The position numbers were made by a program, and so were the translations under genes. From positions 1-6,564 of the forward strand of contig CALMPQ010000471.1 in assembly GCA_937872005.1 (NCBI GenBank): 6,564 nucleotides of DNA. Reading direction: 5' to 3'. The notes below the pieces were generated by a model. It had not been told where the DNA came from. It ran no database searches and saw only the letters and a list, made by a program, of their open reading frames with translations. The stretch comes from an uncultured Propioniciclava sp. GTDB lineage: Bacteria; Actinomycetota; Actinomycetes; Propionibacteriales; Propionibacteriaceae. Below are positions 1-5,080 of this stretch, one piece after another (position 1 is the first letter of the stretch; every line of letters begins with the position of its first letter).

Positions 1-1157
1 CAGAGGACAGCGCACAACGATATCGCCTTCGGGTACGCCTCGGGCAGACCCGGCAGGCGGAGGGTCGGGTTGACCGCGATGCGTGGGTCGCCGGGCAGTT
101 GGGCGGCCATCTCGAAGAACGTCACGTAGGTGGGGGCGTTGTCGAGCACCGCCGACAGCCCGCCCGAGAACACGAAGAACGTGATCTTGTTCAGCGGCAG
201 CGACGGGGCCACCTGGGCGAGGTACTTCAGCGCGGGCATCATCGTGAGGAAGATGCCGATGAACAGGGCGGCGACCTCGTGGATCGGCGTCCACGTGAAC
301 TGGTTGAGGTGGAACCGCACCTCCTTGTTGCCCAGGAAGAACGACAGCGCGGCGGCTGTCGCGAACGCCAGCTCCCGCCACGGGACGAACTGGTACCACG
401 CCGCGTGCCCGCCCTCGATGGCGTGCAGGTCGATCGACGGCACGAACGCCACCGCGAGGATCACCATGGCGAAGAAGACGAAGTTGATCTTCCCGGCGAT
501 GCCGAGCGGGGTCTGCTGGGTGTCGTCGAGCGTGATGGCGGCGGCGTCCTCGCGGGCGTACGCGCGGTGGTCGAGCCCGTAGTAGGTGGCCAGCAGCATC
601 GCGTTCACGAACAGCCACTCGGGGAACAGGTTGAACGTCCACTCGAACGGCACCCCGCGCAGGAACCCCAGGAACAACGGGGGGTCGCCCAGCGGCGTCA
701 GCAGGCCGCCGCAGTTGGCCACGATGAGGATCGTGAACACCACCGTGTGGACGCGGTGCTTGCGTTCGCGGTTCGTGTTGAGCAGCGGCCGGATCAGCAG
801 CATCGCCGCGCCCGTCGTGCCGATGAACGAGGCGATCAGGCCCCCGACGGCGAGGAAGATCGTGTTGTTGCGCGGCGTCGCCCGGATGTCACCGGTCAGG
901 AAGATGCCGCCTGACACCACGAAGAGCGCCAGCAGTAGCATGATGAACTGGAAGTACTCCACCAGCGCGTGCACCACGCTCGACCCGGCCCCCGACGCCA
1001 GGAACCAGATCGCCACCGGCACGCCCAGCACCAGCGCGACCGCGAGCTTGGTCGAGTTCCTCTCCCAGGTGTGCTCGACGGCCGGCACGAGCGGCAGCAC
1101 GGCGATCGAGGCGAGCATCACCACGAACGGGATGATGCTCCACCACTCGACGACCAC
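1..1157 (-). CDS. Sodium:proton antiporter-like membrane protein (CitMHS_2/NhaD-like), C-terminus beyond left edge
   Basis: An open frame on the minus strand runs from a GTG at 1157-1155 to the window edge without a stop, giving 385 residues. It is strongly hydrophobic, with about ten candidate membrane segments, for example residues 7-25, 38-55, 70-88, 99-123, 138-155 and 225-241. Motifs I recognise from the ion transporter superfamily (putative Na+/H+ antiporter, Pfam CitMHS_2) are GTTGAAMLL at 113-121, NCGGLLTPLGDPPLFLGFLR at 148-167 and LDNAPTYVTFFE at 338-349. The likely role is cation/proton exchange across the cytoplasmic membrane; the older 'citrate transporter' label is less certain. 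The GTG start places EWWSIIPFV at the N-terminus, as expected for the family. Its Shine-Dalgarno sequence is weak (GAGCGG, 1171-1166, 8-nt gap) and overlaps the upstream stop, which suggests translational coupling to the ORF before it. Perhaps 70-100 C-terminal residues are missing. The exact ion specificity cannot be read from the sequence. Confidence 0.85.
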   Translation of the reverse strand, partial: MVVEWWSIIPFVVMLASIAVLPLVPAVEHTWERNSTKLAVALVLGVPVAIWFLASGAGSSVVHALVEYFQFIMLLLALFVVSGGIFLTGDIRATPRNNTIFLAVGGLIASFIGTTGAAMLLIRPLLNTNRERKHRVHTVVFTILIVANCGGLLTPLGDPPLFLGFLRGVPFEWTFNLFPEWLFVNAMLLATYYGLDHRAYAREDAAAITLDDTQQTPLGIAGKINFVFFAMVILAVAFVPSIDLHAIEGGHAAWYQFVPWRELAFATAAALSFFLGNKEVRFHLNQFTWTPIHEVAALFIGIFLTMMPALKYLAQVAPSLPLNKITFFVFSGGLSAVLDNAPTYVTFFEMAAQLPGDPRIAVNPTLRLPGLPEAYPKAISLCAVL

Positions 1158-1169
1158 GGTCGTGTCCGC

Positions 1170-1430
1170 TCAGCCGACGGTGGGCGGGGTCGTGCCCCGG
1201 CCGAAGGTGAAGCCCGCGATGGTGCTGCCCGGGGCGATGAAGGTCGTGGCGGCGTGGTCACGCTCGCCCCGCTCCTCCTCGGACGCCCCGGGTTCGCCCT
1301 CGTCGGTGGTCGGGAAGGTGGTGGGCTGGGCGCCGGGCTCTGCGGGACGAACGGGTTGCCCGAGGGCGGCGTACAGCGCCTTGTCCAGTTCGTCACGCAC
1401 CTCGACGCGGTGCTTGCAGGTCTCCGCCAT
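1170..1430 (-). CDS. Hypothetical 86-residue soluble protein directly upstream of the antiporter
   Basis: I do not recognise this protein. It starts at ATG 1430-1428 with a good AGGA ribosome-binding site 7 nt upstream, 34 nt after the stop of the M23 peptidase gene. The first 25 residues look helical and charged (CKHRVEVRDELDKALYAALG at 5-24). They are followed by a Pro/Glu/Gly-rich stretch (about 25-60) and a tail rich in Gly and Thr. There is no signal peptide or membrane segment, so it is probably cytosolic. The frame ends at TGA 1172-1170 and continues, in the same frame, into the antiporter after a 12-nt gap before its GTG. It could be a coupled leader or accessory peptide, the detached N-terminal domain of the transporter, or a weakly conserved ORF. 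The good Shine-Dalgarno sequence and position favour real translation; the function is unknown. Confidence 0.5.
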   Translation of the reverse strand: MAETCKHRVEVRDELDKALYAALGQPVRPAEPGAQPTTFPTTDEGEPGASEEERGERDHAATTFIAPGSTIAGFTFGRGTTPPTVG

Positions 1431-1464
1431 GGGCCGATCCTAGACCCGCGGGGGCCGGCAACGA

Positions 1465-2850
1465 TCAGGCGTCGGTGGATTCGCTCGTCGGCGCCGGTGA
1501 TGCCGCGGCCGTGGGGACCGGGCTTGGGGCGGGTGCGGGTGCTGCTGCCGGTGCTGCCGAGGGCGCCACGGTCGGGGCCGGGGCGGCCGTCCGCGGGGCC
1601 TGGATCGCTTCCGTGGTCGGTGCCGGGGAGGCCGGCGCCGCCGGCGTCGTGGGTGCCGGGGTCGTCGGCTGGGGGGTCACGACGACCGGGGCCTCGGGGG
1701 TCGGCTCGGGCTTCGGCTCGGGCGTCGGCTCGGGCGTCGGCTCCGGGGTCGGCTCGGGCGTCACGACGGGCACGGGGACCGGGGCCTCGGGGGCTTCGGG
1801 CTTCTGCAGCGGCGTGGTGGGCTGCGGCTCGGGGTTCGGGATCGGTCGCGTCGGCGTCCCGGGGTTCGGGTCCGGGGTGGGCGAGGGCGACGGCGTGGCC
1901 TCCGGGATCGGCTTGTTCCCGGGTGCTGGCACCAGCGGGACTTCCTTCAGGTCGGGCAGCGGGCCCGTCTCCGTCGCCGGAACCTTCGGCAGCGGGCCGG
2001 TGGGCCGCGTCCCCGGCGTCCACGGGACCATCGGGGTGTTGAGGCGGACGAACGGCGCACCAGACAGGACGGCGCGCGGGTCGACGAAGGAGCCGTTGAT
2101 CAGCACCTCGAAGTGGAGGTGGCAGCCGGTCGACAGGCCGGTCGTGCCGGCCAGGCCGATCTGCTGGCCCTTGCTGACCTTCTGGCCCACGTTCACGCCC
2201 AGCACCGACAGGTGCGCGTACCGGGTGCTCATCCGGTCCTCGTCCACGGTGCCGTGGTCGATCTCGACCAGCAGGCCGTAGCCGCCGGCGGCCGCCGAGC
2301 GGGTGACGGTGCCGTCGGCCATGGCGACGATCGGCGTCCCGCACGCCGCGGTCATGTCGACGCCGTTGTGCGAGCGGACGTAGTGCAGGATCGGGTGGAA
2401 CCGCGGCCCGAAGGGCGAGGTGATGGGGCCGGGGACCGGCGACACGTAGGGCGACGTGATGAGCAGGGCCGGGTCGCCCAGCGGGGTGCCGGCCACCAGC
2501 GGAAGGTTCAGGTTGGTGAGGGGGATACCGGCCGCATCGACGGCCACCACACGCGCGGCCTCGGCGCGCGACAACAGGTCCTTGAACTGCGGGGTGTACG
2601 GACGCGAGGCACGTGCGACGAGCTCATCGGCCCACAACAGGCTGGCGGTGCCGCGCATCTCGGCGGTCGTGTCGAGCGTGGTGCTGGGCGCAACCGGTGC
2701 CGGCACGCTCGTCGGCTGGGCGACGGCGAACCCGGAGAAAGGCACCGTGAGGCAGGCAGCTGTGGTCAGGACGCCCAGCAGCACAGCAGGCCGCCGACCC
2801 TGCTGACGACGAGGGCCGAGCGGCGTGGGGGCGCCGTGTACGCGTTGCAT
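1465..2850 (-). CDS. Secreted M23 family metallopeptidase with long Pro-rich C-terminal tail
   Basis: This 461-residue protein is a predicted peptidoglycan endopeptidase of the LytM/M23 family acting outside the membrane. The N-terminus has arginines at 14-20, a hydrophobic core at about 21-41 and an AVA site (42-44), so signal peptidase I cleavage before Gln45 is likely. Residues 45-140 form a linker or N-terminal region with no recognised domain. The M23 domain spans about 141-262. Zinc ligands His161 and Asp165 (HNGVD), His246 in HLHFEV, and the catalytic-type His213 (YAHL) and His244 are all present, so it should be active. Cys170 and Cys243 may pair. Residues 280-461 are almost entirely Pro, Thr, Ala and Glu, with PEPT repeats at 365-386, probably a cell-wall-spanning or extended tail. 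The start at 2850 was chosen because GAGGGA lies 5 nt upstream and the signal peptide follows. An in-frame ATG at 2979 would add 43 unlikely residues before the signal. Confidence 0.93.
   Translation of the reverse strand: MQRVHGAPTPLGPRRQQGRRPAVLLGVLTTAACLTVPFSGFAVAQPTSVPAPVAPSTTLDTTAEMRGTASLLWADELVARASRPYTPQFKDLLSRAEAARVVAVDAAGIPLTNLNLPLVAGTPLGDPALLITSPYVSPVPGPITSPFGPRFHPILHYVRSHNGVDMTAACGTPIVAMADGTVTRSAAAGGYGLLVEIDHGTVDEDRMSTRYAHLSVLGVNVGQKVSKGQQIGLAGTTGLSTGCHLHFEVLINGSFVDPRAVLSGAPFVRLNTPMVPWTPGTRPTGPLPKVPATETGPLPDLKEVPLVPAPGNKPIPEATPSPSPTPDPNPGTPTRPIPNPEPQPTTPLQKPEAPEAPVPVPVVTPEPTPEPTPEPTPEPKPEPTPEAPVVVTPQPTTPAPTTPAAPASPAPTTEAIQAPRTAAPAPTVAPSAAPAAAPAPAPSPVPTAAASPAPTSESTDA
1693..1758 (-). 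repeat. 12-bp tandem repeat encoding PEPT units in the peptidase tail
   Basis: About five and a half copies of a four-residue PEPT/PEPK unit (residues 365-386 of the M23 peptidase) are encoded by a near-identical 12-bp unit, read on the plus strand as GGCTCGGGCGTC with small variants. The DNA similarity among units suggests expansion by slippage. Copy number may therefore differ between strains without breaking the frame. Confidence 0.8.
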
Positions 2851-2911
2851 CCGTTTCCCTCGTGATGACCCGGGAGGGGAAGGGACCCGGTGGGCGAGTG
2901 AATCGGTACTG

Positions 2912-2939
2912 ACTCTATCCCTGTCTGGGTGAAAGTCCA
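2912..2939 (-). promoter_or_regulatory. Possible promoter of the M23 peptidase gene
   Basis: On the minus strand, TGGACT (2939-2934) and TAGAGT (2917-2912) are separated by 16 nt. Each matches a housekeeping-sigma hexamer at four of six positions. This would place transcription start near 2905 and give a leader of about 55 nt. The match is modest and rests only on inspection. The -35 side overlaps a GGGTG/CACCC inverted repeat (2927-2942). Confidence 0.3.
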
Positions 2940-3002
2940 CCCCGAGAACGAAAGAACAGATGGGTAAAGATTCAGCCAACGTCCGCCAACCGGCGCGAAG
3001 GG

Positions 3003-3033
3003 TTGTCCCCCGGTGGTCGGGAGCGTGTAGGGT
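3003..3033 (+). promoter_or_regulatory. Possible promoter of the cold-shock gene
   Basis: TTGTCC (3003-3008) and TAGGGT (3028-3033, preceded by GTG) resemble actinobacterial -35 and -10 boxes, although the 19-nt spacer is slightly long. Transcription would start near 3040 and leave a leader of about 105 nt, and long leaders are common for cold-shock genes. An alternative pair is TTGCTG (3059-3064) and AATAGT (3081-3086) with a 16-nt spacer. I cannot choose between them from sequence alone. Confidence 0.3.
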
Positions 3034-3103
3034 TCAGGTCGGTTGAGGTTGGTAATTCTTGCTGCGGCACCCCGTTTTGCAATAGTTCGAGCGTCACCAC
3101 TGG

Positions 3104-3119
3104 CCCCCGATCCCGGGGG
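3104..3119 (+). other. GC hairpin in the cold-shock gene leader
   Basis: CCCCCG (3104-3109) and CGGGGG (3114-3119) form a perfect 6-bp GC stem around the loop ATCC, ending 27 nt before the cold-shock start codon and about 20 nt before its Shine-Dalgarno sequence. The pairing is visible directly. A role in temperature-dependent translation or mRNA stability is inference from how cold-shock leaders behave in other bacteria. Confidence 0.4.
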
Positions 3120-3146
3120 TAGCACCACATCACGAAAGCAGGAAAC

Positions 3147-3350
3147 ATGGCTACCGGAACCGTCAAGTGGTTCAACGCCGACAAGGGTTACGGCTTCATC
3201 TCCCCCGACGACGGCTCGGCCGACGTCTTTGCCCACTACTCCGCCATCAACTCGCGTGGCTTCCGTTCGCTCAACGAGGGCGACAAGGTCGAGTTCGAGA
3301 CCGAGCAGGGCCCCAAGGGCCTGCAGGCGACGAACATCAGCGTCGTCTGA
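3147..3350 (+). CDS. cspA: Cold-shock protein (CspA family)
   Basis: This 67-residue protein is a single cold-shock (OB-fold) domain, the usual length for the family. It binds single-stranded RNA and DNA and acts as an RNA chaperone in the cytosol. The opening [16 protein letters not shown] (4-19) contains the RNP1 motif KGYGFI with its aromatic residues Trp8, Phe9, Tyr15 and Phe17. RNP2 is present as DVFAHYS (26-32), and the C-terminal strand region [13 protein letters not shown] is typical of the family. The ATG at 3147 has AGGAAA just upstream. The gene has its own long leader and is divergent from the M23 peptidase. It is followed after 15 nt by a strong hairpin, so it is probably transcribed largely alone. 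The family assignment is secure. Whether it is cold-induced or constitutive cannot be told, because genomes of this type often carry several paralogues. Confidence 0.97.
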   Translation: MATGTVKWFNADKGYGFISPDDGSADVFAHYSAINSRGFRSLNEGDKVEFETEQGPKGLQATNISVV

Positions 3351-3365
3351 CCTGACCTGAACTCC

Positions 3366-3402
3366 ACGGACGCCGTGGCCCCACAAGGGCCGCGGCGTCC
3401 GT
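3366..3402 (+). terminator. Strong hairpin after the cold-shock gene, probable terminator or attenuator
   Basis: The arms 3366-3381 and 3387-3402 pair over 16 bp (ACGGACGCC... with ...GGCGTCCGT), with one G-U pair and a 5-nt loop CACAA. The run after it is CCATTCCT, not a clean T tract, so termination may be partial. The downstream gene starts only 27 nt later with no visible promoter of its own, so read-through transcription into it is likely. Confidence 0.65.
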
Positions 3403-3428
3403 CCATTCCTGCTGGAGGAACACGCGAG

Positions 3429-3935
3429 ATGCGCGGGCACGGGGTGCTCCTGGCGGCGGTGCCGCCCCTGGAGGAGTGGGTGCGCGAACGCACCCGCCAC
3501 TACGACGCCTCCTTCGTGTCCGCCGACCCGGGGTTCGCCCACGCCCACATCACCGTGCTGGCGCCCTTCCCGGTCGACGCCCTGGATCGCGCCGCGGCGG
3601 TGGCCGCCCACATGGCGCCCTTCCACGTGACGCTCGACACGGTGGGGGTCTTCCCCGACGGGGTGGTCCACGTCGTGCCGACCCCCGACGCCGACCTGCG
3701 CAGGCTCACGGACGCCGCCCGCCGCCTCGTCCCCGAGGTCGCCCCCTACTGGGGTCGGTTCGAGCCCGTGCCCCACGTGACCCTCGACCGGCTCGGCCCC
3801 GGCGTGACGCAGTCCTCCACCGCGGACGCCGTCGCCCACCTGCTGCCCGCCCGGCTCCGGGTGGGCGAACTGCTGCTGACGTGGTGGGAGTCCGGCGACT
3901 GTCGGGTCGTGGAGCGGTTCCCCCTCAGCCGGTGA
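3429..3935 (+). CDS. 2H phosphoesterase superfamily protein (2'-5' RNA ligase family)
   Basis: This 168-residue protein carries the two hallmark HxT motifs of the 2H phosphoesterase superfamily: His40-Ile-Thr42 in AHAHITVLAPF and His116-Val-Thr118 in PVPHVTLDRLG. Their spacing (76 residues) and the total length fit 2'-5' RNA ligase/cyclic phosphodiesterase-like proteins. Members act in the cytosol on 2',3'-cyclic or 2'-5' phosphodiester bonds in RNA or nucleotides; the physiological substrate here is unknown. There is no signal peptide or membrane segment. The start at ATG 3429 is supported by GGAGGA at 3414-3419. An upstream in-frame GTG at 3375 lies inside the terminator hairpin and has no ribosome site. 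It may be read together with cspA through leaky termination, which would link it to RNA metabolism. Its 3' end overlaps the convergent DUF1345-like gene by 11 bp. Confidence 0.87.
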   Translation: MRGHGVLLAAVPPLEEWVRERTRHYDASFVSADPGFAHAHITVLAPFPVDALDRAAAVAAHMAPFHVTLDTVGVFPDGVVHVVPTPDADLRRLTDAARRLVPEVAPYWGRFEPVPHVTLDRLGPGVTQSSTADAVAHLLPARLRVGELLLTWWESGDCRVVERFPLSR

Positions 3936-4346
3936 GGCCCATGAAGGCCGACACCAGCAGGGCCACGACGACCGTGTTGAACACCATCGCGGCCACCGAC
4001 AGGGTCGCGATCGCGCGGCGTCCGGCGGTGGTGGTGACCGTCACGTCGGAGGTGGCGAAGGTGGTGAGCACCTGGGTGGCGACGTAGCCGTAGTCGTGCA
4101 GCCCGTGCGGCCCCTGGTCGGGGAAGACCAGGGTGGGGCGCTGGACGTCGATGCGCAGCAGCAGCACGGTCGCGGCGATGTGCATGACGGCCCAGGCAGG
4201 AGGACGAGCACCCCGGCGAGGGACAGTGCCAGAGGGTCCTTGCGGGTGGCCGGTTCGAGCAACGTGTAGGCGACCACCACGAGGGCGGCGTCCGAGGCGA
4301 GCCGGGGGGCGGTCGTGCGGGCGCGACGTGGGGCGGTGGCGGGCAT
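3925..4346 (-). pseudogene. DUF1345-like small membrane protein, frameshifted near 4197
   Basis: Two minus-strand frames together make one plausible protein. The first, from ATG 4346, covers 50 residues (MPATAPRRAR..., ending AGVLVLL). The second continues AWAVMHIAATVLLLRID and runs to the stop at 3927-3925. One extra G at about 4197, giving CTG GCC TGG, joins them into 140 residues with three membrane segments (about 18-30, 40-64 and 112-136). The region GLHDYGYVATQVLTTFATSD and the following VTVTTTAGRRA resemble the C-terminal half of DUF1345 membrane proteins (YFxFTxGMTxQxSDxxV-type). Even when repaired it is shorter than the roughly 200-residue family norm. No classical X-XXY-YYZ slippery heptamer is visible, so a real mutation or a sequencing error is more likely than programmed frameshifting. 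The function of the family is not established. Confidence 0.7.
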
Positions 4347-4405
4347 GGGGCCACTCTGGCACGTCTCTCATCGACCTCTCACCCGACCGGGGGAGGATGA
4401 ACGCC

Positions 4406-4909
4406 ATGACCAAGCGACTCCTCGCCCTGCCCGCGCTCGTGCTGCTGCTCGCCGGATGCAGCGGGACCCCGGCCGCCGACCCCGGCCGCCCCGGCATCAC
4501 GGTGTCCCCGAGCCCGACGCCGGTCGCGACCCCCGACGCCACGACCACGCCCGGGACGCCGGCCGGTGACGGGTGCCGGCGTGACAGCGACAACATCGTC
4601 GTCGGGTCGGGCGCCACGTGCGAGCTGACCGGCGTGCGGGTCGACGGCAACATCGAGGTGCAGCCGGGTGGGACTCTGGTGGCCACCCATGTGACCGTGG
4701 ACGGCAACATCCAGGCCGAGCGGTTCACCGCCGTGACCGTGACGGGAGGGTCGGTCGACGGCGACATCCAACTGGAGCGCGGCGGCGCGGCGGTCGTGAC
4801 CGGGGTGCGCATCGATGGCAACCTCCAGTGCGAGGGCAACGCCCCCGCTCCCGTCGGTGGGGAGAACGTCGTGGAGGGCAACAGGGAAGGTCAGTGCGCG
4901 TCCTTGTGA
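4406..4909 (+). CDS. Lipoprotein with a 19-residue (V-D-G-N-I) repeat, probable beta-solenoid
   Basis: I do not recognise a named family. The 167-residue product starts with MTKRLLALPALVLLLAGCSG, a clear lipoprotein signal with lipobox LAGC and lipidated Cys18, so it should be anchored on the outer face of the membrane. Residues 19-56 are a Pro/Thr linker. From 60 onward a VDGN(I/L) motif recurs at 79, 98, 117 and 136, exactly 19 residues apart. Degenerate copies lie at 60 (DSDNI) and 156 (VEGNR). Strand-like hydrophobic runs between the motifs suggest a short beta-helix or solenoid. Cys57, 72, 142 and 164 bracket the repeats and could form disulfide caps. ATG 4406 is preferred because GGGAGG lies 9 nt upstream; ATG 4397, in frame, abuts that site. 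It diverges from the DUF1345-like gene across 59 bp. Binding or structural roles are possible; nothing indicates an enzyme. Confidence 0.85.
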   Translation: MTKRLLALPALVLLLAGCSGTPAADPGRPGITVSPSPTPVATPDATTTPGTPAGDGCRRDSDNIVVGSGATCELTGVRVDGNIEVQPGGTLVATHVTVDGNIQAERFTAVTVTGGSVDGDIQLERGGAAVVTGVRIDGNLQCEGNAPAPVGGENVVEGNREGQCASL

Positions 4910-4925
4910 TGCACGGGCGCAGCCG

Positions 4926-5069
4926 TGGGGACAAGGTGTGGACAAGTCCCCCCGGAGGGGACCACCCGTGGGGAGGGGAGCCCTCCCCGGGGACGCGCCC
5001 CCCGGGCGAATTCGCTAGCCATGTGCCGCTGACGGGGCGCGTCGCGAGTTGTCCCCAGACTTGTCCACA
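4926..5069. promoter_or_regulatory. Two inverted pairs of DnaA-box-like 9-mers
   Basis: Perfect matches to the high-GC actinobacterial DnaA box TTGTCCACA occur at 5061-5069 (plus strand) and 4937-4945 (minus strand). Each has a one-mismatch neighbour, TTGTCCCCA, at 5049-5057 (plus) and 4926-4934 (minus). The perfect boxes sit in a 12-bp inverted repeat, GACTTGTCCACA at 5058-5069 and its complement at 4937-4948. The matches are seen directly. DnaA binding is inference, and this is not an obvious origin because no dnaA or dnaN gene and no AT-rich region are present. Confidence 0.45.
4946..4988. terminator. GC-rich hairpins between the convergent lipoprotein and kinase genes
   Basis: Two adjacent stem-loops are visible. 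One has arms GTCCCC (4946-4951) and GGGGAC (4957-4962) with a 5-nt loop. The other has arms GGGGAGGG (4970-4977) and CCCTCCCC (4981-4988) with a 3-nt loop. They lie between two genes read toward each other, as expected for a bidirectional terminator. Neither has a T tract, which is common in high-GC actinobacteria but weakens the call. Confidence 0.45.
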
Positions 5070-5080
5070 AGGGCTGTGGG

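Noticed and set aside
99..2042. Several long plus-strand frames rich in Arg, Gly and Pro
   Set aside because: They are compositional shadows in high-GC DNA opposite the antiporter and peptidase frames, with no recognisable domain and no ribosome site.
1475..2281. Plus-strand ORF of 268 residues rich in Gly, Val and Ser, resembling a glycine-rich repeat protein
   Set aside because: It is the antisense of the Pro/Thr/Glu-rich peptidase tail and catalytic domain. The GSGVGSGV pattern is the complement of the PEPT repeat, and the opposite strand has an intact enzyme with zinc ligands.
2848..2979. Longer start for the M23 peptidase at ATG 2979
   Set aside because: It would put 43 non-conserved residues before a normal signal peptide and read through the putative promoter. 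ATG 2850 has a strong ribosome site.
2851..3000. c-di-AMP (ydaO/yuaA) riboswitch upstream of the cell-wall peptidase
   Set aside because: Such leaders often precede wall hydrolases in actinobacteria, but I find none of the conserved core blocks here. The likely leader is only about 55 nt.
2766..3839. Minus-strand 357-residue ORF spanning the cold-shock and 2H genes
   Set aside because: It is opposite two well-supported plus-strand genes and crosses their intergenic DNA, with an Arg/Gly/His-rich shadow composition.
4190..4203. Programmed -1 ribosomal frameshift in the DUF1345-like gene
   Set aside because: The junction has no X-XXY-YYZ slippery heptamer, and I saw no clear downstream stem-loop or pseudoknot. 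A one-base loss is the simpler explanation.
4133..4405. N-terminal extension of the lipoprotein back to 4133
   Set aside because: The extension lies opposite the DUF1345-like gene and would bury the lipoprotein signal inside the protein. ATG 4406 has a well-placed GGGAGG site.
4926..5069. Chromosomal replication origin
   Set aside because: DnaA-box-like sites are present, but there is no dnaA, dnaN or rpmH neighbour and no AT-rich unwinding region. Four boxes are fewer than expected for an actinobacterial oriC.
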